64,000 nt of DNA from positions 496,001 through 560,000 of the forward strand of contig JAODTK010002777.1 of assembly GCA_026419785.1 (NCBI GenBank), read 5' to 3'. A program made the translations under genes and the position numbers. The notes beneath the pieces are model-generated. The model was not told where the DNA came from. It worked only from the letters and a program-made list of their open reading frames with translations, and did no database searches. Below, piece after piece: positions 54,561-64,000 of this stretch. This DNA comes from Sclerodactyla briareus (Eukaryota > Echinodermata > Holothuroidea > Dendrochirotida > Sclerodactylidae). Position 1 is the stretch's first letter. The number at the start of each line of letters is the position of its first letter.

Positions 54561-56840
54561 ATGGCTCGAAAGTGGGGATAGAAACGTGGCGGTTTACGTG
54601 CTACACATGTCTAGTTCACAAATGGATCACACTGGCTTTATATTTTGGAGTTTGAAGGCTATAACACCGAAAATATACATGACAGTAGACAATGAGAAAG
54701 CTATACATGAGCTTAATGTAGCCTCAGCTAAGTAGGTTTTGGAGAGTTGGACACTGTATGTAGTTGTAAATTGTACATTTCACGTTGACACGTGAGGTAT
54801 GTGATTAAAAATTGATTGTTCAGTCTAGAGTATTGGCATGGGGAAACGTCTTACTTAGTGAGAGACCGGTGTTGAACGGTTCGCAAAAATGGGTTTAATG
54901 AGTCTTTTACAAGACATGTCACAAGATAGTCTGATTTTAAAAAAATAAAATGATGTATAATAGCCCGAGCAAAGGATTGACATATTCAAGGCCCAGCAAG
55001 AACGGTGCAGTCCTGGATACCGCCCTCATTGTAGCTGGCAAATCCCAACAAGGCACACAGTTACAAGGATATCTCTTTGGTGTACCTTAATGTGAGGGTA
55101 GGGATCACACACGCAGACAGCAATTCAAACCTCTCCTTAGTCCCTGCCCAATCCTTGTGCTGAGCCTCCCAGCCACCAGCGAAAAGGCAACAGGCTACCT
55201 CTTTGTAGTCTTTGGTATGACCCGACCGGTTGAACCCAGTCTCCCAGGGGTTGTGAAAGGTCGATGCTCTACAAATGTTACTAACCACTCGTGAGACTGC
55301 TAGGAGGTCAGAAAACGGATTGCTTCACATCGCTGACCACCTTTGGTCATCAAGTGTAGTTTTGCTGGGAGACAGACAATCCTTGTCGTTGGAGGGTTTG
55401 GTTGATAATATCAGTTCTTGGTCAGACTGTTATTGTGAATCTGCGAAGTGCTGAATAGACTGCGAAGAATGTTCAGTACGCTTGCTGGGCTCAGTAGATA
55501 AATCGCCCCCCCCGTCATTACTTGACCCTGCACTAGGCCCAAAGTGACTGCACTTACTTAAAAGCCTCGGTGATGCTTCCACCCGAAGTGCTTCGGGCTG
55601 ATCTGAGGAAATCCTGTCAGGAATTGTAGAGGCTCCAATATTGGCCGTATGGAAGGACAAATCTTATCTACTCCTTTTGAAAAGTGCCCTGTGTGACACG
55701 GCAGGGTGAGAATTCATGCTCACGGGATCGCCATTGAAGTCCCATTCGACAGACGAGAGGGTAGCTTCACTCTTGCGCTACTTCATACACAACACCAGGG
55801 TTTGAAACCAGAGACCCTCAGGCATTGCAGGGGGCACTCTACGTTCCTGTATCCTGCCACCACACAGCACTTTCCAACACCGCCAGGCACTTGTGGCAGT
55901 AGAGACCCTCTTCAAAACATTGGAAACACAAACCACTGACGAACCAGGTCTGAATGAAGTGATAAAGACACCACATTTGACTTTCCAACGGATACAAGAA
56001 ATGGATTTTCAAGGTTTTGGTACATTATTTTAGTGTTTCTGGCAACCACAAGTGACCTTCAATATCAGACTAAAGACATTATGGGAAACCATGAACATCC
56101 TATATAAAGGTAATTCATCACTGACTGAACATGTGGGTTCAGCCACCTAACTTTCATGAATGCAAAGACACTGTGGAGGGGAATGCGAGAAATGCCCAGA
56201 AGCAACAAGCGCATGGTAGATCTTCTCACAAGAATTGAGAAAGCACAGCAGTTCTCCATTCGAATTGTTTGTAAGTGAATAACAGTGTTATGTAGAATAA
56301 TCTAACTACAATGATGATTCTTCTTAGCAATACATCCATAATACAACCATTATAGTAATAGCATGGAGATCTCTTGGATTTGTCGTCAGATTTGTACTCA
56401 TAAAGCTTCTTCTTGCTCAAGGTTGAGGCCAGAAACAGCGTCTAAGGCGCTACTGAACGGAGCGAACTGGAGTTGACCAGAAATGTCAGAGGTTGCCATA
56501 TCTTGGTGAATCATTAACAATGAATATCTACTGTTATACTACAAAAAGTCTATACGGAAGCTCTCTACAACCGAGAAACAAGCCCATGAAGGCAATGCGA
56601 TATGTGCACAATTCAAATTTAGTCCTAAATGTTTTTAACAACATTGAAGCTTCTTCAAAAAAAGTTTCAGACAATTTCATGCTTTGATCAGGAAATAGAG
56701 CCAAGAGACTCAAATCACAGGAAGGGAGTTCCATAAGCGGGGAAATAGTTTAACTAGACATGTGTAGCTGGTCAACCGTCCCATGTGTATAATCCCCGCT
56801 TTTTGATCAATCATTGGAAAGAAGTATTTAACACCTAAGA
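54560..56840. other. No gene recognised
   Basis: Short open frames near 55061-55288 and 55430-55660 (minus) and 55706-55939 (plus) have no domain. TCTTTGGTATGACCCGACCG (55207) resembles TCTTTAGTATGGCCCGACCA at 30238, hinting at an unclassified dispersed repeat. Confidence 0.3.
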
Positions 56841-57300
56841 CCCCCAATTTGTCAAAATCAGATAAACTTCATCCACCAAGTTTTGATGTAATCCATGGAA
56901 GTTAATAGGCCCATGAATTGCAAGTTGACCCACGATGGCTTTGGAACTGATTCTAACTTTGTGAAGGAACAAATTTAGCTCCCTCCACCAAGTTTCCATC
57001 AAATCTGACAAAGTTGAATTGCATTGATTTCTGTCCATTTGACCTCCGATTACCTCGAAATGACCTCCACAATTTTTCGGGATCACTGTAGGTCTTTCAA
57101 CCACCAAGTTTCGTTCAAATCTGACAATGTTTGAAAATGGTCATAATCTTCCCGCAAATTTGACCTTCGATGACCTTGAAATGACTCCTCCACATTTTCG
57201 GAATCAACTGTAATCCCTACCCACCAAGTTCCGTTCACATCCGACTAACTTGAAAATTTCTCATAATTATGCACATAAGCGGGTGTTAACCCCAGGAGCA
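56840..57300 (+). mobile_element. Family D modules (~115 bp period)
   Basis: CCACCAAGTTTCC or a variant recurs at about 56990, 57102 and 57221, with TCAAATCTGACAA and GACCTCCGATTACC or GACCTTCGATGACC between. The same module is found in reverse company at 61.37-61.62 kb. Confidence 0.55.
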
Positions 57301-57960
57301 TTGCGTGATGCCCAACGTTTGGCAAACTCATCCAATGGATTTACCGACTAGGCGGGGGACATGTGTAGGGGCCGGAAATATTTCAATACCAATCGGGTGA
57401 GTGGGAAAGTGGGGCATGTTGAGTAAATATAGTCCGGGCTAAAAGAAAAGTGGGGACGTGGGAGCCTAAAGTTTCCTCCTCCTGAACAGCTACGCGGGAA
57501 CGAAATAAAAGGAAGGGCAAAGAGGGTGGGTCAGGACAAGAGGACAAACAAACACTAGAGGGGGTGTGACGCATAGCTTTGATTCTGAAATCGAGACTAA
57601 AACAACATCCCCTCGCACACAAAACTGAAGAGCGATGACACCGGACACGGTTCGTGTGTCGATTGGAGATTTATAAGCTATGGTCACATATGTTTTTGTT
57701 CAAACCCTGGGACATGAATTTTGATGTTGGAAGATGTAGCGACAGGTCTGGTTACTCTGTTTGGTAGCAACTTTTGTTAAATAGGCTGAATAAACAGATC
57801 ACATAGGAGCCTACTCATTAAGCAGAAAGCAGTAATTTACTAAGTATGAGCTTAATCTATTCACCAGGTCTCATTGCATACAGTAGGCATACAGTGTCTT
57901 TACAATTTGTCCAAGACAAACCAGTGCACTAATCCGCCAAATGACACACTATTTTGTTTT
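57300..57960. other. No gene recognised
   Basis: Between family D modules and a family B start. No domain or repeat family is seen. Confidence 0.3.
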
Positions 57961-57964
57961 TTTT

Positions 57965-60190
57965 TCGGGCATTTGATGAACAAGGCGACCACCCCCAATG
58001 TCTCGCCTGGTTACGCGATCAGTGTATTTCAATCTATAATTCCCCAGGCGAACATATACAAGGCAGTTAATGAGTTGCTTTAAGGTTCTGGTATTAGCAT
58101 TTGACCAAACGCCCTACTAATCAGTGACCATTTCAAATCTGTAGGAACTGCTTATTGACAATTGTCTACCATATAAGTTTTGTGAAAATGTGACAAGATT
58201 GTCCTCAATAATGCAAATTAGTCCAATAATCAACTTTCTGTTGACCCTTTTTTCTCACTTCACTTATCTCAGGACCAATTGTGAACCACACTTAATACAT
58301 TCCAATCGGAACTCCAACAAACATTCAACAAACATTCGTATGAATCAAGCAATTTATCCACACTGAATAACCCTATGACCTTATTCATGTAACATTTTGG
58401 CCGAGACTAAAGGTACAAAGAAAAACCGACAGCTCATATGGAAGCTAGTCCTATCTATTAAAGTTTGTCGTATATCCTCAGTGTCCACCCATAAGATTCC
58501 ATTTCATACTAGCCCTCCCCCCCCATCTCACACACCATAGCTACTGCAGGTGTAACCTGACCCCCTTCATTTTTGAATAGGTTGCCTGGGAGTAAGTGAA
58601 CAAATGACTGATGTTTACACTTTATAATGGTCAGTGTAGGGGGCCTAAGAGGCCGGAGTGAACCTCAAGGTAAAAGCATGTTTTTGACATATATGAATCT
58701 CTGTCTGTCACCAGGATAGGAAAACTAGTTAACATGAATGGATTAACATCCTAGGGGTTGAAATGAGTAAAAACTCTGCCAACAATTTTGTTATTGATAG
58801 CACGCTGTAATAATAGTGTGATTTCCGCATCATGCTGGTCAGCTGGGGTGCCCCAAGACTACCCATTCTTAAAAAGGTAGCGGACAGTCTCTGGAGGTTG
58901 TTGCAGGACATGTTATTATTTACAGTTTTTGGCCTTAATTGACCTTGAATGACGTTTGATGACAAACGGTTTTTTATATGAAAAATGTTACCCTTGTTCA
59001 TATTCAGCAGTCCCCAAATTTCAGCCATAGCACACACAGTCACTAGAAATTGATTGCAAAAAATGTTATAATTGTGAGTTTTCTTGACCTCGATGACCTT
59101 TTATGACATGACGGTGTTTTGAAATGCTTGCCTCGATGTGTCACAAGCCCCAAAGCATTATGTTTATCAGGTACGCATGCCTCTATGTATCGCGCAAAAG
59201 GTATAAATGCAACCTTTGGCCCCCTTTTAATTAAACCAGGTGTCTATGAAGCGGGAGTTTGTTTCGTTTGTAGCAGACAGAGAACTATCACATATCCAAA
59301 ATCGCACAGTTTTTATTTCTTTGGCCTGTAACTCATAAAATAAGCACATTATCTAAACTTGACCTTTGACCTTTTGACCTTGTCTTTAGATGTTGTTTGA
59401 TTGCTGAACCCAAAAAGTACCATGACAAAATCTCCACGAATACCCTAAATGCATTCATTCCAATTGTACTGGCCATTTACCAAAATTCGAAACAATTGAC
59501 CTAATTTATGCAAATTATTCACCATTAAATGACCTTAAGGACCTTTACACGTTGGTAAATTTATCAGGATCAAAGGTGTACCATCTCCACCACCAGTTTC
59601 ATGAGGATTAACCAACTTTAAAAATATGCATAAAGTATGCAAATAGGACTAGGTGAATGTGGATTAGATAACATTAAATGACCTTCGGTGCCCTCGTCCC
59701 CACTGTAAAATTCATTGGGTTAGTATAGATAACCATCTCCACCGAGTTTCGTCGAAATCCAACGACTTCAAAAATACACAGAAATTCTGCAAGTTAGACT
59801 ACTTAATTAGCATACTTCATGCAAGGAATCTAATCAATTGGTGTACTCTTCATAGATGTATATGGACTCGAACGGCATCACCAATGCATCTACCTGATCA
59901 AGAGATATCTTGTACACAAGCGCCCGCGCGCCCAATTTTCATCAACTATGCAAATTTTATGCGGCAAATGAGTTATGGTCTTTCGGGTCGAGAAGTGGAT
60001 GCAATCGGCAACTCTTCAGCGCGCCACCTCCACAAAAAGGTCCCAGCATGATGGATTTCACGGTTCATGAGATATAAACCGCATATACAGACAGACAGAC
60101 GGACAGACAGACAGACAGACAGATAAGAGAGACAACACAAACACAACAAGTGACCACTATGTCTCCCGTGAACCAAAGTTTCAGAAAAAT
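57965..60190 (+). mobile_element. Family B element (copy B4), possibly composite
   Basis: The 5' part AAGGCGACCACCCCCAATGT, CTCGCCTGGTTACGCGATCA matches B1, then ACTAATCAGTGACCATTTC. Modules with CACCAGTTTCATGAGGATTA and ATAAAGTATGCAAATAGG lie at 59.5-59.8 kb. A CAGA microsatellite (about 60088-60122) and ACAAGTGACCACTATGTCTC close it. The span 58.5-59.35 kb belongs to another array, so this may be one element inserted by another. Confidence 0.55.
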
Positions 60191-61330
60191 TTTCAAGTTC
60201 TCAGAAAATAGTCTAGAGGTAGCCTTTTCTGGCCTCCGCCTTCATATGCCAATGTTGATCGGGTTATCATGAACTAGACACTGCCTGGCGGTAGACCGCC
60301 AAATGTAGATCCCCACTTTGCCAATAAACCTCCAGTTTCTATTTTTTTTGCCCGTTCACTCCTTAAATAAGCAATTTATTCAAGGACTCAAACCACATGC
60401 CACCCGACAGAGGTCAAATTGAGGTCAGAGTCACACCCATGCAGGTCAACAATTATATCACAAAGGTGAACTTACAGCCATTCACAGATATTCAATTCTC
60501 CAATTACGGCCAGAAAACAGTTTTTGACCCCTAAGTGACCTTGAATGAACTTAATGACCTGGGCAGTGTTTATGAAAATTGTAATCTCCATGTGATACAT
60601 CCAACTCATAAGAGCATTTTGCATTCTGATAACACGCCCAGTGCTAGTGCAAAAAAGCGATTTAAAATCAGTTTTTGACCCTGTGACCTTTAATGACCTT
60701 CAATGGAATGGACGGTTTTTATAAAAATGTACTCTCATGTAATGCATCCACTCTTAGAAAATTTGCATCCAATGAACACGCCTAAGTGATTGCGAAAAAG
60801 CCCATTAAAATAAACTTGGACCCCTTGTAACTACTAAGTATGGGTCCGATCGAAGAGGGAGTTGGTTTCGTCATGAGCACACAACGGTATATCACATATT
60901 CCAAAAATAACCAGTTCTAATTTTTTTTGCCCGTGACTCCTTAAATAAGCACATTTATTCAAGACTCAACCTGCAACCCATGACCACTTTGACAAGGTCA
61001 AATTGAGGTCAGAGGTCACACACATGCAGAGTCAACAATTAGATTCACAATGGTGACCTTTCTGGCACAGCCTTCACAGCATATTCAATTCTCCGATTAT
61101 GGCCGCAAACAGTTTTTGACCCCTTAGTGACCTTGAATGACCTTCATGACATGACAGTTTTATGAAAATTATAACTCTCCATGTGATACATCCACTCCTA
61201 GCCTAGGAGCATTTTGCATTCTGATGAACACGCCCCGTGCTATTACCGAAAAAAGTACCAAAATCAGTTTTTGACCCCTAAGTGACCACTAATGAACTTC
61301 AAGCAAAATATAGCAAATTGCCTCGGATGA
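58730..61330. repeat. Higher-order array with ~580 bp period
   Basis: The string TTTTTTTTGCCCG lies at about 60342 and 60922. Each is followed by CTCCTTAAATAAGCA, GGTCAAATTGAGGTCAGAG, ACAATTA, ATTCAATTCTCC and CAGTTTTTGACCC (60519, 60679, 61101, 61262). An older copy is seen at about 59300-59400. Inner subunits of about 160 bp (TGTGATACATCCACTC, TTTTGCATTCTGAT) lie inside the 580 bp unit. Confidence 0.6.
60195..60300 (+). repeat. Partial copy of the right-edge 1.6 kb repeat
   Basis: CTAGAGGTAGCCTTTTCTGG, CCTCCGCC and CATATGCCAATGTTGATCGG recur at 63392-63450. It is the first of three traces of the large repeat unit at the right end. Confidence 0.55.
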
Positions 61331-61840
61331 CCTTGAAAATGCCGCCATGTTTCAGGGACCAACTGTTACCCTAATAACCAAGTTTCGCCAAAATCGACAT
61401 GTTGCAAAAAAATCGCATGAATTACACAAAGTTGACCTCGGGTGACCCTGAAATGCGACCATGTTTTTCGGGACCAATTGTAACCCTGAGATACCAAGTT
61501 GCGTGTAGATCGACAAACTTGAAAATTTTGCGTAAAATCACCAAAGCAGCAGGCAGCAGACTTACGGTAATACCCGTTTTCGAAGCCATCCGAGATTTCA
61601 AGGGGCCAACCGTGTACCAAGTTTCAGCTAAAGCGCAGTAAAGCGCTGGAGGTTATGCGCTAATGGAAAATCTTCCGGGGCGGGGGACGCCGGCGGCTGA
61701 TGCGGCGGCTGATGCGGCGGCTGATGCGGCGGCGGCGGACGCGGCGGCCTGGCGGACGCAGCGGCGGCGACGCGGCGGCGGCAGATGCGGCGGACACGAC
61801 GAAGGTTTAAACCCATAATATCCGAAGGGGGATATAATTA
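61330..61840 (-). mobile_element. Family D element, reverse orientation, with GC-rich arm and hairpin
   Basis: Modules of about 118 bp (ACCAAGTTTCGCC at 61378, ACCAAGTTGCGTG at 61494, ACCAAGTTTCAGC at 61616) lead to TTATGCGCTAATGG and a GC-rich arm. The terminal hairpin lies at 61818-61835 (ATATCC, loop, GGATAT). The order mirrors the copy at 18.4-18.83 kb. Confidence 0.6.
61676..61798. repeat. GGCGGCTGATGC / GCGGCGGAC repeat
   Basis: GGCGGCTGATGC repeats four times, then diverged GGCGGCGGACGC units, about 120 bp at very high GC. It is an expansion inside the GC-rich arm of the family D element; both minus frames over it are open and are artefacts. Confidence 0.85.
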
Positions 61841-62440
61841 CACTCACACACTGTCACGATTATGCTGATAGAGTCATGATACACGCAAACCCGAGGTCAG
61901 AAATTCTTCTGATTTTCAGTTAGAATGAAAAAAAAAAAATCTACATGGCTTTATATTAAAAAAAAACATCAGTTATTCCCAATATGCCTTGGTAATTAGA
62001 ATTAGAAATAGTGAAAACACAAGGTGGGTTGCCGAATTAGTTTCTCATAGCCAAAACTTCTGTTGGATTCTGGCTATCATGTAGAGGTGGGGGTATCCCG
62101 GACAGCAGGGACCGCCAAATGTTCATAAGACCTTTTATTCATATATAAGGCCGTTTGGTCACAGGTTATTAACATTTCACCATGTACAAGAAAAAAGAAG
62201 GTCGGCTATTCATAAATGACCCCAAAAAGCACGATAATTCATATTAAACCGGAGAAGCCAAAAGGCTTTTTTAGTGATTCCTGACTCTTTCTGACAAACC
62301 TATAGCCAGAACAAGGACAAATGGGAGATGGCCACCAGGTCGTAATGGGCAACATAACGTCCGACAAGTTTCCCATTTTCCCAACCAACCAATAGGGGCC
62401 TATACTCTTAGAAGGAAGCTTCACACTAAATTTCAAGGTT
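61841..62440. repeat. Right-edge 1.6 kb repeat unit, copy 1
   Basis: ACACTCACACACTGTCACG, GATACACGCAAACCCGAGGT, TCTACATGG, CATATATAAGGCCGTTTGGT and AACATAACGTCCGACAAG recur in the same order from about 63457 to the window end. The two copies are offset by about 1620 bp and differ by many small indels. Confidence 0.75.
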
Positions 62441-63345
62441 TTCAGACTCTGAATCTGGTTGACTTCAAATGAACTTGACTGAACCCAAAAAATAGGGTTC
62501 AGGTACTCATCATTGGAACCACATTCCAAGTATGAGCTTCATCCACCAGGTGGGTCTGTCGAGTATTGTGTGTCAAGCAAAAATTGGGCAAAAATAAGAC
62601 TTTTGACATTTTATATTTTTGACCGAAGATAAACCCCCGACCGAAACAAATCAATAGAGTTCCTGTACTCCCCTAAGACGCCACGCAACACACCAAAATC
62701 CCAACCTGATCAGGCCAACATTCGGGACTTATCAGTGTACAAGAGTTATAATTTACTTTGACCTCTGTTGACCTATGATCGACCCCAAAACATAGGGGTT
62801 CCTGACTCACATGGGGAACACACAGACCAAGTCTGAGCTTAATCATTCCAGGGGGGTGAGTTATCGTGGGTTTGTTTACAACCTAAAATTGGCCAAAATA
62901 ATTGACTTTCACAAATTTTTTCCACAACTTTTCGACCAAATTCACCCCAACCTGAACGAAAAACAATAGGGTTCGTACTCCCCATAAGGCAGCTACACAC
63001 CAATTATCAACTTGATTCACAACCATTCTGGACTTATCATGTGTACAAAGGGGTTCAGGCTTTGGCCTCTGTTGACCTCAAATGACCTCTGACCTGACCC
63101 CAAAACATAGGGTTCATGTACTCATCATGGGGAACACACATACCAAGTATGAGCTTCATCTATTCCGGTGGGGTAGAGTTATCGTGTTTACAAGCCAAAA
63201 GCCAGAATATCGACTTTTCCACAAATTTTCTATTTTGACGAAAATTCACCTCTGACATGAACAAAAACAATAGGTTCACTGTACTCCCATAAGCAAGCTA
63301 TACACCAGATTTCAACTTGATCAGACCAACCATTTGCGCCAAAAG
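62440..63345 (+). mobile_element. Family C array, dimeric modules
   Basis: Half-units with CCAAAACATAGGG, ACATGGGGAACACACAGACC or TACCAAGTATGAGCTTCATC alternate with ACAAAAACAATAGG and AAGCTATACACCAGA, as in the array at 41.6-42.5 kb. It forms the middle of the large repeat unit at the right edge. Confidence 0.65.
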
Positions 63346-64000
63346 AATTTTGACGGATTTGATGAAAATGGGGTTCTTCAGAAAATAGGTCCTAGAGGTA
63401 GCCTTTTTCTGGCCTCCGCCCCTCATATGCCAAGTGTTGATCGGCTTATCATGAAGTACACTCACCACTGTCACATGTATGCCTTTCATCGAGTCATTGA
63501 TACACGCAAAACCCGAGGTCATAAATTCTTCTGATTTCAGGTGAATGAAAAAAAAAAATCTACATGGATTGCATAGTAAAAAAAAAAAAAAGTTATCCCA
63601 ATAACGCCTTGGTTAGACATAGTGATAAAACAACGTGGTGCCGATTAGTTTCTCATAGCCAAATACTTCTGTATGGATGCTGGCTATAGAAGGTGGGGGT
63701 ATCCCGGACAGAGACCGCCGATGTTCATGAGGGGTTTTATTCATATATAAGGCCTTTTGTCATCAGGTCATAACATGCACATTACAAAAAAAAAAGGGTC
63801 TGCTATTCTTAATGACCAAAAAGCACCGATATTCATAATTAAAACAGAAAGCCAAAAGGCTAGGATCCTCGATTCTTCTGACAACATATAGCCAGACACA
63901 AGGACAAATGAGGATAGTGCCACCACCTCATAATGGGCAACATAACGTCTGACAATGTCCCATTTTTTCCCATCCAACCAATAGGGCCCCTATTCTCTTG
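63346..64000. repeat. Right-edge 1.6 kb repeat unit, copy 2 (runs off the window)
   Basis: Starting with CCTAGAGGTAGCCTTTTTCT (63391) it repeats the unit seen at 61841-62440, including the poly-A runs, CATATATAAGGCCTTTTGTC and CAACATAACGTCTGACAATG. It continues beyond the right edge. Confidence 0.75.

Noticed and set aside
61628-61847. Minus frames rich in Pro or Ala
   Set aside because: Translation of the GGCGGCTGATGC expansion in a family D element.
1-64000. tRNA or rRNA genes and LTR or virus-derived elements
   Set aside because: I looked for conserved rRNA and tRNA cores, and for protease, integrase, capsid or long terminal direct repeats, and saw nothing I could support.

Overview
The window reads as animal nuclear DNA: AT-rich, dense with decayed transposons and tandem-repeat elements, and carrying one recognisable multi-exon gene with GT-AG introns. 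The repeat styles (tandem-module elements with terminal hairpins, CR1/L2-like LINEs, a Helentron, hAT elements) suit a marine invertebrate. A deuterostome such as an echinoderm, hemichordate or cephalochordate is my guess, but the sequence does not prove it.

The main host gene is ATG7, the E1-like enzyme of autophagy, on the minus strand. I traced fourteen exons from 48715 down to a stop codon at 28367-28369. They cover about human residue 130 to the C-terminus, including the ATP-binding glycine loop, the catalytic-cysteine segment and the C-terminal tail. The exons for the first ~130 residues were not found and lie above 48.7 kb or outside the window. Exon borders and phases agree across introns, but many exons carry single-base indels, often in short homopolymers. 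This looks like unpolished long-read assembly rather than a dead gene.

Left part (1-28 kb): a 1.6 kb pyrimidine tract; a CR1/L2-like LINE (about 5.65-12.42 kb) split by a 143-bp-module element that is itself split by a 1.8 kb hAT-type element with an 8 bp target duplication; a 128-bp-module element ending in a perfect hairpin; a decayed Helentron (16.28-18.0 kb) in which PIF1-type helicase is followed by an AP-endonuclease domain; a 33 bp minisatellite; and a hAT transposase remnant (22.96-24.4 kb). The stretch 24.4-28.4 kb is mostly single-copy and probably includes the ATG7 3' UTR.

Middle part (28-49 kb): ATG7. Its introns hold LINE 3' ends on both strands, a foldback element with GACGC-rich doubled terminal repeats, and copies of all four tandem-module families (called A, B, C and D here).

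Right part (49-64 kb): a LINE tail, a 62-base poly-C run, families B, C and D, higher-order arrays with a ~580 bp period, and a ~1.6 kb repeat unit that runs off the right edge.

The most interesting pattern is the link between the decayed Helentron and the surrounding non-autonomous elements. Families A and B are built as tandem modules, then a tetranucleotide or CA microsatellite, then a terminal 7 bp hairpin. This matches what is known of Helentron-derived elements (HINE, pearl/CvA, Tsp). That link is an inference from structure.
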